A stretch of DNA of 64,000 bases from Lineus longissimus (taxonomy: Eukaryota; Nemertea; Pilidiophora; Heteronemertea; Lineidae): assembly GCF_910592395.1 (NCBI RefSeq), contig NC_088326.1, positions 8,563,001 through 8,627,000 of the forward strand, written 5' to 3'. The translations under genes were made by a program, and so were the position numbers. The notes under the pieces were generated by a model. That model made no database searches. It had not been told where the DNA came from and worked only from the letters and a program-made list of their open reading frames with translations. Shown piece after piece: positions 11,573-23,632 of the stretch (its first letter is position 1; each line of letters opens with the position of its first letter).

Positions 11573-13234
11573 CTCACACAGTGAGTGTAATGGTTACGTA
11601 TGTATAAAGTGTAAACAAAATTCATATATCCATCGAATCTGACAAAAATTGTGCAGACCCATGACAATTCTGGTTCCGGTACAGTTTGTCGCATTCCATA
11701 CGGGCCGCGCGTTGGCCGATCCTGCATTCACGACGCACCGCACCCACAGTTACCACGTCGGACGTGATTCCCATTGTTTTCTTCCTCGTGACGCAATTAT
11801 TTCATGACGTCATGAGCCATTGACCATTCACACAAGTAGATTTATTCACACCGGCGCCACTGAAGTGCGGGTGTGGGACATCATGTATTTAAAAATCGTC
11901 TGCTAGGACATACAGGACAACGTCGGCGGAGACAGTCGTGACATTTCATTGCAGACAAAGCAAACGTCCTCTTCTTCTCGATTTACGTACTTCACTTCAA
12001 AAAAGTCAGTTTTAACACTACTAAATCCAGATCCAGTCGCGTGATTTCTAGTAACTGCCAAACTCGACCCAGTGCCGGTGTAACATCTGTGGTTGTTCCC
12101 CATGTGTCAGTGTTTCCAAACAATAGGCAGCTAGAGAGACCACGACTTTTCAATAGGGGGGATACACAGAAAAACTTGTCAATCTATTTTTGAGCGTTCC
12201 CAAACAATGAGGGGAAACACTCACACACGGGAAACACTCACATATATTACACCAGAACTGTGAAGTAATGATGTAGGTCACGTGGTCAGAGTGCAGGAGT
12301 TCCCGTACCGCCTGGCTATCCGATTTAGCATCTACCGTTCCGGAACGAATCAGCGCCTCTAGTGTCAAGATCGTAAATTTGCCATTCTTGATTTTGGCGC
12401 CAAACGAATCCAAAAAAACGCGTTCAAGCAATTAAGAATACATCAGCTACAAAAATTCGTTATTAACTAACTGGTGAAGAAACATACACAAATATCTAGG
12501 CTAGCAGGTGGAAAATTCAATTATTATTTCACCACAAAGAGCTGCGATCTGTCCGCAGATATGAGACAGTTACCGGGGCGGGGACTATTTCTTTATGGGG
12601 CCTTATTGTTCAGCGTCTCCAAGGAATTCTATTTTTAGAGTCCAATGGGGGGGGGGGGGTTGGGGCGGGGCCTTCCCCCCGATGTACTGACTAAAACCTG
12701 TCACTTTCAGAGAACGGGGGAGGGGGTTTGGGGGGCTCCCCCATGTCAAACAGTTGTGTGAGTTCACTAGAGCTTGCTCTTTACATATTAGTGTTAAAAC
12801 TGACTTTTTTGAAGTAAAGTACGTAAATCGAGAAGAAGAGGACGTTTGCTTTGTCTGCAATGAAATGTCACAACTGTCTCCGTCGACGTTGTCCTGTATG
12901 TCCTAGCAGACGATTTTTAAATACATGATGTCCCAAACCCGCACTTCAGTGGCGCCGGTGTGAATAAATCTACTTGTGTGAATGGCCAATGGCTCACGAC
13001 GCCATGAAATAATTGCGTCACGAGGAAGAAAACAATGGGAATCACGTCCGACGTGGTAACTGTGGGTGCGGTGCGTCGTCAATCGCGGCCCATATGGAAT
13101 GCGACAAACTGTACCGGAACTAGAATTGTCATGGGTCTGCACAATTTTTTTCAGATTCGATGGACATGATGGATATATGAATTTTGTTTACACTTTATAC
13201 ATACGTAACCATTACACTCACTACGTTGTGTGAG
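11573..13234. mobile_element. 1.66-kb long-TIR DNA element (E2)
   Basis: Terminal inverted repeats of about 450 bp: 11573-12030 and, inverted, 12790-13234, ending CTCACACA...GTGAGTGTAATGGTTACG. Each arm carries a GTGACGC.. / TGACGTCA-like site and GCGCCACTGAAGTGCGGG. The inner part (12031-12789) is non-coding and contains a G-rich tract (12646-12740). No transposase, so non-autonomous. Its right end abuts LINE sequence directly. Confidence 0.75.
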
Positions 13235-13235
13235 C

Positions 13236-14900
13236 GATTAGTGTGTTTGTTAATTTGACTCGTTCCTCTTCGGGTCCCCTGAGTCAGGCCGCTACTGGTA
13301 TAAACGCTATCGATTGTGCAACTAGATTTGCTAGCTATTTTGATTAAAAAATCGTGACGATAAGGCAAACATCTTGACAATAGCAAAATAACCTAAAACC
13401 AGCTTCAATACCGCGGACATCTGATATGGTTTTGTGTGACTTTGAACCATGTACAATATCTGAATTGGAAAAAAATTATAAGGTCAACATCAGTCAAAAC
13501 ATCTATACTGGGTCCCATTCCCTACCAACGTTTAAAGGATGTGATACGGAATATATTACAGTTCTTGGAGTTCTTCGAGCTCATCAATTGCTCTTTGTCT
13601 ACTGGTGAATTCCCCGACAGTATGAAACTAGAAATCATAGCCCCTATTCTGAAAAAGCAGGAAGCGGATGAGTCTGAGCTGAAGAACTATCGAACCGTCT
13701 TCAATTTGTCGTCTTTTTCAAAGCTTTTTGAACGTGTGGTAGCAGCCAGGCTCCACAGCCATCTTGCGGCTAGCAATATGTAGAACCCAAATCAATCAGC
13801 TTCCCGTCCTGATCACAGTGTGGAGACTGCATTGCTATCCATCACCAAGTTTCGACAAGAGAGACGGTGTCGCTCATCGGCTAAAGTCATCGCAGACCAT
13901 GACATCAGTGGTCACTTTTACGCAGACGACACGCAGAAGTGGCACGCCTTTAGTTAATTATGACCCCACATCGTTGGCCCGAGTGATCACTAAGATTGAA
14001 AACTACCTTAGCATTGTGCTCCTGTGGATAACGCAGAATAAGCTTCAGCTCAATGATTTAAAAACAGAGTTTTAATTGCTACGTCTCCTTATCAAAATGA
14101 TAAACTAGTATTTAGTGATGTCAATCTAAGAATCGGTGACGTTCAAATTCGTTCAAGTGAGTCGACTCGCAATTTGCCTATTTTTTTTATATTCAGTTAA
14201 CTTTTCACAAGCATATATCTCAGGTTGTATCGGCCGGTTTCTTATATCTGCGCAAGATTGTATCTCTCAAGAAATATCTGCCTGCAGACCTTTTGGGCAA
14301 TCTTGGGCACGCTTTTATCACATCAAGACGTGATTTCGGTAATTCCTTGTTTTATGGTCTCCCTGTCTGCGAAACAAACCGCCACCAGAAACTTCTTTGA
14401 TGGGTACAAGAAAATACAATCATTTCACACATAGTTTGTATAACATCCCTTGGCTATCCGTTCAACAACGTATTGAATTTAAAATTTTAATCTTTGCTTT
14501 CAAAGCCGTGCATGGCACAGGCCCCAACTATCTTCGGCTTCCACTCCAGGGATCGAGACAAGAAATCAGAGCTCACTCAGCTCCAACCTTTGAGTGGAAA
14601 CGGTCCAAGAAAGTAACTGCCTGGGATAGGGCTTTCATAGCCTGTCCTCCGCGTCTTTGGAACGCACTGTCTATATACATCGTAGGCAGATTCATTGTTT
14701 TATCAGTTTTAAGAATAATATTCGGACCTATATTTTTACGGAGGCTTTTAAAAATTACATATATTTATGGCTTTAACAGTGTTTTAAAGTGCTTTACCAT
14801 TTTTTATGCTTGCCATGTGTAATTATCCCTTGTAAAGCGCCAATGACAATTAATTTTTAAGTGGCGGTGTGTAAAAATATATATCATTATTATATAATTA
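13236..14900 (+). pseudogene. CR1/L2-like LINE, 5'-truncated and broken (copy 1)
   Basis: Pieces of a non-LTR reverse transcriptase in several frames: the N-terminal RT region (ending SKLFERVVAARLHSHLAAS, 13436-13783), a shifted YADD region near 13918-13935, then the C-terminal connection (13960-14700) with WLSVQQRIEFKILIFAFKAV. Compared with the copy at 56321-58150 it has lost about 230 bp of the RT palm around 13875. No endonuclease domain. The 3' end is AT-rich after TTGTAAAGCGCC. Not functional. Confidence 0.85.
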
Positions 14901-14904
14901 TTAT

Positions 14905-15128
14905 TAGTTATAATCGTTCGCATGATCAGGTCGTGGGTTCGATTCCCGGCTGAGTCGCCACTTAGCAACTTCCTACTGGTTGAGTCCGATTGATCGCTTA
15001 GTAGCTGCTTGTTGAAACCTCAGATTGATTTCTGCGGAGACCGGGATAATAAATATTTCCAAAAGCACATTGAGCAAGGTGCGAAAGCATGGAAAAGCGT
15101 TATATAAGAAGCCAACATTATTATTATT
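14905..15128 (+). repeat. tRNA-derived SINE-like tail
   Basis: A pol III B-box match GGTTCGATTCC at 14936-14946 sits in a tRNA-like context; the body ends in GCGTTATATAAGAAGCCAAC and an (ATT)n tail. There is no A box next to it, so this is a partial or fused SINE joined to the LINE 3' end. The same arrangement occurs at 58160-58393. Confidence 0.65.
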
Positions 15129-15467
15129 AATACTAGCAATTACCCGTGTTCCGCACGGAGTTTAGGGCATGGAGTGGTCGATAAAGCAGCTTAATATTTG
15201 TGGGGGGCGTGCCGGATTTTGTTTAAGGATCGGAACAACCAACAGAGAGTAACATTTGTATTTCATATTGATTTTGATGTTGCCTTTATTTGCTTCTTCA
15301 AAAGAACAATAAATATGCGTCGATCGGCCATTACGACCAGTGCACTAGTTAACATACTGCCCTAGCGAACGGACTTGGAACTACTCTTCCAGAGACACTT
15401 ACTTTAATCGCCGTATGCTCCCACTTCGCAAAATCTTAGTTTCCTTCATCACAACAAACGGCTACAT
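15129..15467 (-). other. 3' flank of gene A with a poly(A) signal candidate
   Basis: On the minus strand AATAAA (plus 15285-15290) lies 178 nt after the stop codon; the same signal at the same distance follows gene D (58551-58556). The sequence between is conserved among all copies up to about 15340. Confidence 0.5.
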
Positions 15468-15718
15468 TCACAATGTCAGACGCCGTAAGTCGTTACCCCC
15501 GAACGTATTAGTAAGTAAGAGTTCAGTATATTGAAATATGTCGAGGAGGTAACATTTCTTAATTGTGACGTCACGTACAAATGCGCTACAATCAAAGCGC
15601 CTAAAACAGTGAAATGCACAGTCAAAACTGCTGACAGGAGGCGTGGTATTAGTTATTTTTATAATTTTGCCGGTAGTTGGCGTCCTTTTGACCACGAATA
15701 TCGCACGGTTGGACATAT
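15468..15718 (-). CDS. Gene A exon 3: second PAN-like module and C-terminus
   Basis: 251 nt. The acceptor follows TTTAACG-CAG on the minus strand. The module's Cys-rich core is CAFHCFRRFDCSAF followed by KKCYLLD; the tail is short and polar. Intact and near-identical to the other copies. Confidence 0.72.
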
Positions 15719-18704
15719 CTGCGTTAAACAAAACAGAACGTTACAAAGACCAGCTATATGTTTGGGCTTTATTTCAATCGGACTTTATTACTTTCCAAAT
15801 GACGGCTAATAACATGGGTCTGAATGATGTCAAAATGGCATCGTCACCATTGGAAGGGATGGAGTGGACCCCTCATCAAAGATTTGATATACATGTACAC
15901 TTTATCGGATTGTCGTTCTGATATTATTCTGACGTCATTTAGATTGATGTCAGAATAGTGTCAAAATGGCGCTATTAGTAGTAGTAGAAGTAGTTACAGC
16001 ATATGACATTTGATATGTAAATATGACATTAAATCAACGAATCGATTTGAATCTGATCACAACAATAGCGTTTTATTTTAATCTCACATCATGCTGTGAA
16101 AAACGATGTCAAATGATGTTTTATCCCGGCAGACTTTACAATAAACCGTTAATATGACATTATTAGAATATGTCACATTATCAGAATATGTCCGACTGAA
16201 TTTTCTAGTTTCCGTATAATTATATCAACCTTACCTATTCGTTTATACATATTGTGAGATGGACTGTTAGGCTTCGTGACAATATCACAGGACTTCAATT
16301 TCAATCCGCATCCGGCGTTAGGTCTATATTGGAACGCACGACAATTCGGGTATTTGTTGCACAGAGCAATGCACAGGATAAACGACACATGATTTTGATT
16401 GGCGCAGTAAAAATCATCCCCATAACAGTCGCCCCGGCGATGTGAATAGCCAGCGAGAACAGAGAACGAATCTGTAATGATCGAATGCAATCACACCCTG
16501 GCTGATCAGATCTGCATTCTGACGGGCGACTGCCATACCGACGCTCTGCCCGAGCACCCAATGCAATATTTTTTACTAAGTCTCATAAAATCGTCTTGTA
16601 CTGCAATAAACCATTGTATATCGTAATTTAAATTCTTGTATTCGGATCTACTGTATATGTAAGGAAAAACTTGGAATACATTCATTCATTTTTGATGGGA
16701 CCGCGGACTATTGTGCCGATTCAAAAGTAAACAAAGCAGCCTTATCTATATTTGAATGCGAACATGCTTTTTGCCTAAATCTACTCTATTACTGAATCAA
16801 ATGTTATATGCAGGATGTCAATCTCTTGGTCCGGAGGGGAGAATTAATCTTTCGGTGTCGATCGATTGCTTGACGCTGAATATGTATTGGTGCTGGGTGC
16901 TGAGCGCATATGAAATCTCGCATCGACAGCTCGTCAGGATGGGAATTGCCCGTCAGTTTAGAGGTCTGAATAGCCGGGATGACTTAGTACAGGAAAAAGT
17001 TACAAGTCATTCCGAACGCGGTCATTGGAGACTTAGGGTTAGAAAAAGTTAAAGGACATTTTCTCGTCTGAGCCTTTTCTCAAAATAACTGCAGAATGGC
17101 CTATCCTTTTCGAACAAGAATTGGTGAACCCTAAGCTATGACCGCCAGCGTTGAGATCGGGAACATCCCGATTCTTCAGCACTGCAGTATATCTCTAACT
17201 GAATACGTCACGAAGTCAATCTGAACGCGGTCAGTGGAGATTTAATAACCCCGGGTTCCTTAGCTCACACCGTTTCAGCTCTTATGTAGTAGAAGGCGCG
17301 TTATTCGTTAGCATTCGAACCTCAAAGCGCAAAAAAACGTCCCCGCCATGTGAGTGCAAGCCGAGTTCGATATCTAAGTCACCCCGATATTACGTACAAT
17401 GTACGACGCAACGTTTTTTCCACTGTTGTCGCTGTATGTTATCGAATGAAGCACCAACAACAGCGTATAAAGCAGGGTGTACACTGGCATCATTTTTGCA
17501 ACATTTTTACAACATGCTGAAAATCATCAGTCCCAAAACTTTTTTGCCTCTGAAAATTTTTCAAAATTTTGAACTCATGAAAGGATAAGGGTTAGAAAAA
17601 AATTCTAAGTCCAAAGAGATTAAGGAAGGAAAATGGATGATGTTAAGAAGAAAAGCAGTGTTTTGAGTGCCACTGTATCAATTTTAGCTGTCATTGTTGA
17701 GAGGCGGAGAAAACGTCGTCAAAAAACCAAGTGAGAGGGAACAAGGCCTATGAGGAGGCATCATATGTTTCATATCACTAGACATTTGACGTTGTGTCCC
17801 ACAAGGGCAATTCTCTCATGCATATATAAGCATTTAGTCCTATTTTGTGTCTAATTGTTTGCCCAATATATCAACTTGATCCATTCGGGGAGATTGTCCA
17901 AATCACTTTAGGTAGATCACATGATACTTTTTCCCATTTCTGATTGGCTGAAGACTTACAACATTTCTGCAACATTAAAAATGTTGTAACATGCATTTCC
18001 CTCCGTACCACTGTGAACAGCAAGTCTCGTTTTTGTGTCGGAAAACTCTCGGAATCTGCATCGGTCTCGTAATCATTCGAAAATTACTCATTTTTTTCGA
18101 CAGAGTTCGAGACGTACTCAAATCAAGCAATTATTTCAGTCCTGCAATGCGTTATAGGTGTCGCAAACCCGCATTCTTATCACATCTATTGAAACCACAG
18201 GTAGGAGTCTAAAAGTATCGAAAAGACTCGAATGTTATCGTAATTAGGTGCGGTGGAATATATAAGGACTCGAAAAGTCATTTCGAACAGGTCGAAACCA
18301 CCTCGAAAAGGCCAACGCTTTTAGCCTCTCAAAATTATCAAAATCTTGGGGCTTAATTTATTTTTAAAACGGTATCAACTAGGTATTGCTTATTACACAA
18401 AAGCCGTTATCATCCATTGAAAAATCATCATCAGAAGAAGATACTATGTACATGTATATTCCTTCAGGCAATATGTGTGTGTTAGATGTATACACTCTTT
18501 TGAATGCACTTGGTCTCGAGTCCATACGACAGACAGTAAGCGTGTTATGGGCAACATAGACAATACGGTCAGCTCCTGAGCTCTGTGGTTAGCCAGGCGT
18601 GCCACACGTACCAAAGGGGTCAATATTCGACATTACTTACGGTTGGCCCCTTTAACAGTAGTGGTCATTGCAGAGAAAACAAAGAAGAGCAGCAAAAACA
18701 GCAT
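15468..18704 (-). CDS. Gene A: secreted two-module PAN/apple-like protein (3 exons)
   Basis: Exons 18704-18641, 16471-16235 and 15718-15468, joined by GT-AG introns of 2,169 and 516 bp, all phase 1, predict about 182 residues. Exon 1 gives a start Met with an in-frame TAG three codons upstream and a hydrophobic signal peptide (MLFLLLFFVFSA). Exon 2 encodes a module with Cys pattern C...C-x3-C-x5-C-x10-C-x6-C; exon 3 a second module with C-x3-C-x5-C-x11-C. Both match PAN/apple spacing, which in known families mediates protein or carbohydrate binding outside the cell. No transmembrane segment or other domain follows. Exon 2 has one extra Cys (DDFYC). The unit lies inverted to genes B and C. Function beyond secretion and binding is inference. 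Confidence 0.72.
16235..16471 (-). CDS. Gene A exon 2: first PAN-like module
   Basis: 237 nt (79 codons), phase 1 at both ends, so it could be skipped or duplicated without changing frame. Acceptor ATTACAG, donor GTAAGG. Core CIALCNKYPNCRAF. The residues after GDDFY (CANQN) differ in every copy. Confidence 0.72.
18641..18704 (-). CDS. Gene A exon 1: signal peptide
   Basis: 64 nt, encoding the same 21 residues as gene C exon 1; donor is a perfect GTAAGT. An in-frame stop nine bases upstream fixes the start Met. Confidence 0.7.
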
Positions 18705-19192
18705 ACTTGTCTAGTGGACATTCCCATGGTTCAAATAATTTACTTTTTGGAAATTGGACAACGATTGAACTATGGAATTAAACATCGTCATGTTTACGTT
18801 GAAAACTATTTTGGCAGGCAAACTGCAATTAAGATATATCACATCTGTCCAATGATCTTACGACCAACTGATAAATAAGTGTTTTTGAAGTGCAGACACT
18901 AGATTAACATGAACGGTAGGTATTTAACTGAAACAAAGCCGCACTGAAGAATACATTCCCAGATTGCGGAGAATCGGGCAGTAACATCAAACATGTCAAC
19001 CTGTCAATGGAAATGTTTGATATCGTTAAAAAAAACTGCAACACAGATAGAGAGAGAAAAACATCGCAGGTTTGTCCTGTATATATCAAACAAATTATAA
19101 ATCAAGAGTTCCTTTTTTGTGCGTGCACTTGCCATACTCTCAACGTCGTTCAAAGGTGGATCCACGGATGACCCATGCTATCGACGCCATTT

Positions 19193-20502
19193 GTCACCTG
19201 AATTGGCGAGTTCTAAAAAATCACAAAGGAGCACTCACCAGCTTCGCTTCGACAAACTTCGGAACTTCTACAGTTATCCTCGATCCGATCCACCCGTCTC
19301 CACGCGACTTCAACTAGGCTTCTATCCGAATGTACTAAGGTCCATACACAACTGACTCCTATCCGTATATCAACACTCAAAGTCTTTACAATTAAGTTCA
19401 TTTGAAAGTCCAATCACGTGAAGGCCGAAGCGGAATCGGCCGCAAATATACCCTTTGCGGAGGGTTCTCTCAAAAACTGAGGGCTTATTTAAATTTTGAG
19501 CCTTTAGGCTATAACACTTATACGAACACTATAAATTGTCCACAATTACACAAGAACAAGTAAACATGAAACTTTTTTTTTTGCTTGGTGCGATTTGACT
19601 TAGATTATATTAACAAAGATGACTGACTTGACCTTGAACTTAGCAATCAACCCAAATCTGAGTCAACTGCAAGGGCACTCTGGTTTCAAATCCACAGGCA
19701 TTGAATAAACTCTGAGCCGCGGAGAAACAAGCATGGGTCTTTAGAGGCCATTGGCATACAGGCCAACTAAGAGCTGATAAACTGCAGTGAATCCCCAACC
19801 CTCCTACAGACCTAGAAAACTGTCCCAAAAACAAGCGCTCACAGCGGAGCGTAGAAGAGCTGACCTAATTTTTAAATCCAGGAAGCCAGGAAGAGACGTC
19901 ACGCAGACACGTGACCAACTCGGTAAACCCAAAACTCAAAAGGTCAAGGTCACCCAAGTGACGGAACTAAAAACGAACATCAACGAAGTGCTAGGCTCGA
20001 CAAAACATCTATACAAACGTACATCATGTACATGCATGCACTCCGTCCAACTGACCTGTGCTATCAATAATAAAACCACGATTTACAACGAACTACGTGG
20101 CAGAAACATCCGTCCGCCAAGTCACACTCGGGGCATACAAATCTATTCAAAATGGTGGCCGAGAATGGCGGGAAAATACTTCGTCAACAACTCGCGCAAG
20201 GAGTAGCGAACAAAGTCGGAAAAACCACCTAAAACATGTCTAGGCCTACCTTGGAGCGCTCCAAAGAACTGCTGAGAAGTCTATCTACACGAAATCCCGA
20301 AACATGACAGGAAAGCTGAACGAAGACGAACAAAAAACGGCCACGAAACAAACACGAACCTGCTAACACGACAGCAAGAATACGAATGGCGACGAACAAA
20401 AGTCACACGACCCGATTACGTTTACTTCACGAACTAGTCTCGCTTCTGCGAGACCGTCGAAAAAGTTCGTCTGCTTTTTTCTTTACATTGCAACAACATC
20501 AC
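19193..20502. other. 1.3-kb insertion upstream of gene A, unclassified
   Basis: Flanks at about 19192 and 20503 join to a sequence matching about 30095-30150 and 1985-2030 (inverted), so this stretch is an insertion into the spacer. It contains a 139-codon plus-strand frame (19787-20206), basic and without a recognisable domain. I see no clear terminal repeats. It could be a fragment of a DNA element or a retroposed sequence. Confidence 0.45.
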
Positions 20503-20874
20503 CGTTGCTCCAAACTGATTGATAAGGAAAATAAACGTATTTTTGTCCATTTACTAGACCCAATGTATCAGTAAACAAAAGCGCTGGAAAAATAATGCCA
20601 TGGATATTATCGATTGATATATTTTTCCAATAATCATATCGATCTACGAACGGCTTTTATCGGGTAGCCAAAAGAAATGTTTCCCTTTTAAATGTTTAAT
20701 ACTTATCAACAATTTCAAGAAACGTGTGTTTGTGTTGAGCGTGGTTTTTGCCCAACCGACGGGCTTATTACCACAAACTTACGCCATAGTCACTGAAGTA
20801 GGCCCCTGCGATATCCTTAGGATGTCGGATACTTTATTTTGGAAACTATTTTTTAAACAAGGCTGATTATCGGA

Positions 20875-21893
20875 CGGTGTATTCCTGTTTCGCCTATTCC
20901 TGTTCCGCCTATTCGTGTTTCGCCTATTCCTGTTTCGCCTAATTCCTGTTTCGCCTAATTCATGTTTCGCCTAATTCCTGTTTCGCCTATTCCTGTTTCG
21001 CCTAATTCATGTTTCGCCTTTTCCTGTTTCGCCTAATTCCTGTGTAGCCTATTCCTGTTTCGCCTATTCAAATGTATTGCTAACCTCCCCACAGACGTAC
21101 GAATATGAACCGTCCCTTACTGACCGACCAAACCCGAGGAGAGCCACATATTAACGCATTGACGAACGCATGTTACGTCTCAAAGAACAATACGTCAATG
21201 GAGAGAGGGACATAATGAGTTACGTTGATGCCATCAGTTACCTTGTCTGACATAATATCATGATATGTATTTTCCACCTTGTTTGACTTTATATGTGCTG
21301 TACCTACATGTATATTATGACATGGGTTTTACAGCTGATTTTGATCAAATAATTATGAGAATGTACAATATTATGTATTTTTATCAAAAACTCATGAATT
21401 CAGTTTTCATAAAATAAACGACTGCTTTACTCTACTTAATCTATTAGTTTTTACTGTGTGTCAGTATGGTCCTATGGTCCTATGGTCAAATAAGTCCCAG
21501 ACTGTCCCCGCTTTCAAGGTGACTCTTTCAAAACGGTCATGGCAAGGTTTGTTAACAAAGTTGATGGCATTTGATTAGTCAAATTGTCATCACATCGTTA
21601 ACACCATCCAATTGTCCCCTCACATTTTCCCCATAAAATGGACATGCATCCCCAAGGTTCCCCGTGGGAGAGTCGATTTATTGTAGGGGTACTGGAAAGT
21701 AGGCGAAACAGGAATAGGCGAAACAGGAAATAGGCCAAACGGGAAATAGGCCAAACAGGAAATAGGCGAAAAAGGAATAGGCGGAACAGGAATAGGCGGA
21801 ACAGGAATAGGCGAATCAGGAATAGGCGAAACAGGAATTTTGTAGACGAAACAGGAATAGGCGAAACAGGAATAGGCGAAACAGGCATAAACC
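20875..21893. mobile_element. Foldback element with tandem-repeat TIRs (CCTGTTTCGCCTATT)
   Basis: About 1,019 bp flanked by a 7-bp duplication TATCGGA (20868-20874 and 21894-21900). The left arm (about 20880-21070) is roughly a dozen 15-16-bp units of TATTCCTGTTTCGCC; the right arm (about 21695-21890) is the same array inverted. The 625 bp between is AT-rich with no gene. The empty site is present (inverted) at 29736-29745. Frames of repeated LFLFR in the array are artefacts. Confidence 0.85.
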
Positions 21894-22045
21894 TATCGGA
21901 CATCAGATTGGCCAATTTGATGCTTCGATCGATCAATGTGGGAAGAGGCTAAAGACTGGAAAACTCCGCACGTACATTAAATGTACATTTTACATCGAAT
22001 CGAAGTGATGATTAATACTATTGGTTCTATGAATAAGGTTGAATA

Positions 22046-23632
22046 CTGTAAAATCGGACTTGAGACATCACTTCTGTAAACCAGCCCACTTCATTACTAT
22101 GACGGTCACATGGCTGTACATGCAGTAATAATCTGTAATAATACATGTACTATCTGCTTTCTGATTGGTTTACCAACGCAAATAGGCCTAGTAGTCATTG
22201 GCTTTGAACTTCATAGAACTGACACCAGTAATGTCACATTGGCAGTAGGTCTATTGTGAAATTATGGAGAAGAGAAAACCAGCTCTGATCATTTCTGAAT
22301 TTCAAGGTCGCGTACAAAAACTTGTACAGGTTGTCCCAATAAAGAAAAACTTCGACGACCAATTTTAATTTATTTTTTCACTGAATTGGGTTTTGCTAAT
22401 TAGACATCAATTTCTTGGATGTCTAAAATGGTGGTCCACGAGTCTGTAGGGTTGTTCTATAGGAGTCCAACACAGATCGTAGAAGATTAAAGTTAGCTGT
22501 TAGCCGGAGTTTTGAAGGTTCATTACACCCAGATCATGCCAAACATCCACTTCGTCCGCGTGAAGATCTCGGAATTCTCTGCCATCCTCTTCAGTATTAT
22601 ATCTCCATCGACGACTGGAAGGGGCGGCCCAGCATCAACATGGCCAGGACGAAATGCCGCTTCAAATCCAATGATGATGACCTGTGGACTACACCAGCCT
22701 CACATGCAACATTTACAACGCGTATCACATTTGAAAGTCCAATCATTCCGCATCCGCCCTGCTCATCAGTATTTGATGCCTTCCATGCCTTCCATGGCTT
22801 TCGCGCGTTAGACTTAAACGACTTCATCACCGTAAGGTCAAACGGTTGCCGCAGGGACGTGCAGCCAACTGGCACCAACTGCAAAATTCCCCACATCTCA
22901 GTAATCCGCATCCAAAATGTTCTGTCCTATACGTGGGGTCGAAAATGGTCAACTATCAAGAAGTACATTTCAACGTTCTCTCCTTCCACGAATGGTTGCA
23001 GAACCTCAGGTACCCAGTGGTCAAGTATAGGGTCTCCTTCCTCATCCACCCTGTTTGTTAAGACGTGTACTTCAACCGCTCATTTTCCAAGGCGTCGAAA
23101 TGGCGTATAATCTTATAATGGTCCGCAAATTCTTTCATTGAAGTGACATCACCATTTACCAAAGCTTCTTCGAAGTCGCGCACGTACTTGATTGTTTTCT
23201 CCGACACTGCATACGAGCCTTTTCTGGCATTTGGGGTACATCTTGCAGTATAGACGATGTGTGAAAACGAAGCCTGCTAAACCAAGCATTTCATAGGCCT
23301 GAACAGTCAACACCCGAAAAATCCTTAGATGAAAAACAGCTTTCATAAAGCACTAAATACAATAAAGTTTTCTTTTGTGACACCCTTTAACTGGTCAATT
23401 CTGGTATGACACAAACTCCTTTTATGAAAAGTGATAACGATTAGGCATACATGATCATGTCCATCCAAGACCCAGTCAATAAACTAAACCTCAATCTGTT
23501 TATGCTTGGTCTTGAACAATGATTGGAGAAACCATGCATACTCAATAGACAAACCAACCCACTTTGCCAAAGTGGGCTCACCGGCTGGACATCCTGATAC
23601 CCAGAAGTGATGTCTTAAGTCCGATTTTACCG
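22046..23632 (-). mobile_element. pogo/Tigger-type DNA transposon, decayed (1.59 kb)
   Basis: Termini CTGTAAAATCGGACTT... and its inverse, about 30 bp, flanked by TA (22044-22045, 23633-23634). The uninterrupted site with a single TA is present at 1376-1377 and 47388 in the paralogous spacers. The minus strand carries transposase remnants (22597-23060). Confidence 0.85.
22597..23060 (-). pseudogene. pogo/Tigger transposase fragment
   Basis: On the minus strand a frame with one stop reads GDPILDHWVPEVLQPFVEG, then FLIVDHFRPHV (second catalytic Asp of a DDD triad), then VPVGCTSLRQPFDLTVMKSF, the conserved block around the third Asp of pogo/Tigger transposases. The N-terminal CENP-B-like DNA-binding part and the first catalytic Asp were not found. 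Inactive. Confidence 0.8.

Noticed and set aside
14930-14960. Possible tRNA gene (GGTTCGATTCC)
   Set aside because: Only the B box and 3' half are present; no acceptor stem, anticodon arm or A box. Treated as SINE-like.
15531-15921. Two plus-strand frames of 92 codons, repeated near other PAN genes
   Set aside because: Both are antisense to exon 3 and intron 2 of gene A; exon 3 has splice sites and the Cys pattern on the minus strand.
20880-21070. Regular short repeats that might suggest a CRISPR array
   Set aside because: Units are contiguous without unique spacers, an inverted array faces them, and the context is a eukaryotic transposon.
21598-21936. 112-codon frame with repeated LFLFR segments
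   Set aside because: It is a translation of the tandem-repeat arm of the foldback element.
22640-23110. 156-codon plus-strand frame
   Set aside because: It is antisense to the pogo/Tigger transposase remnant, which has recognisable motifs.
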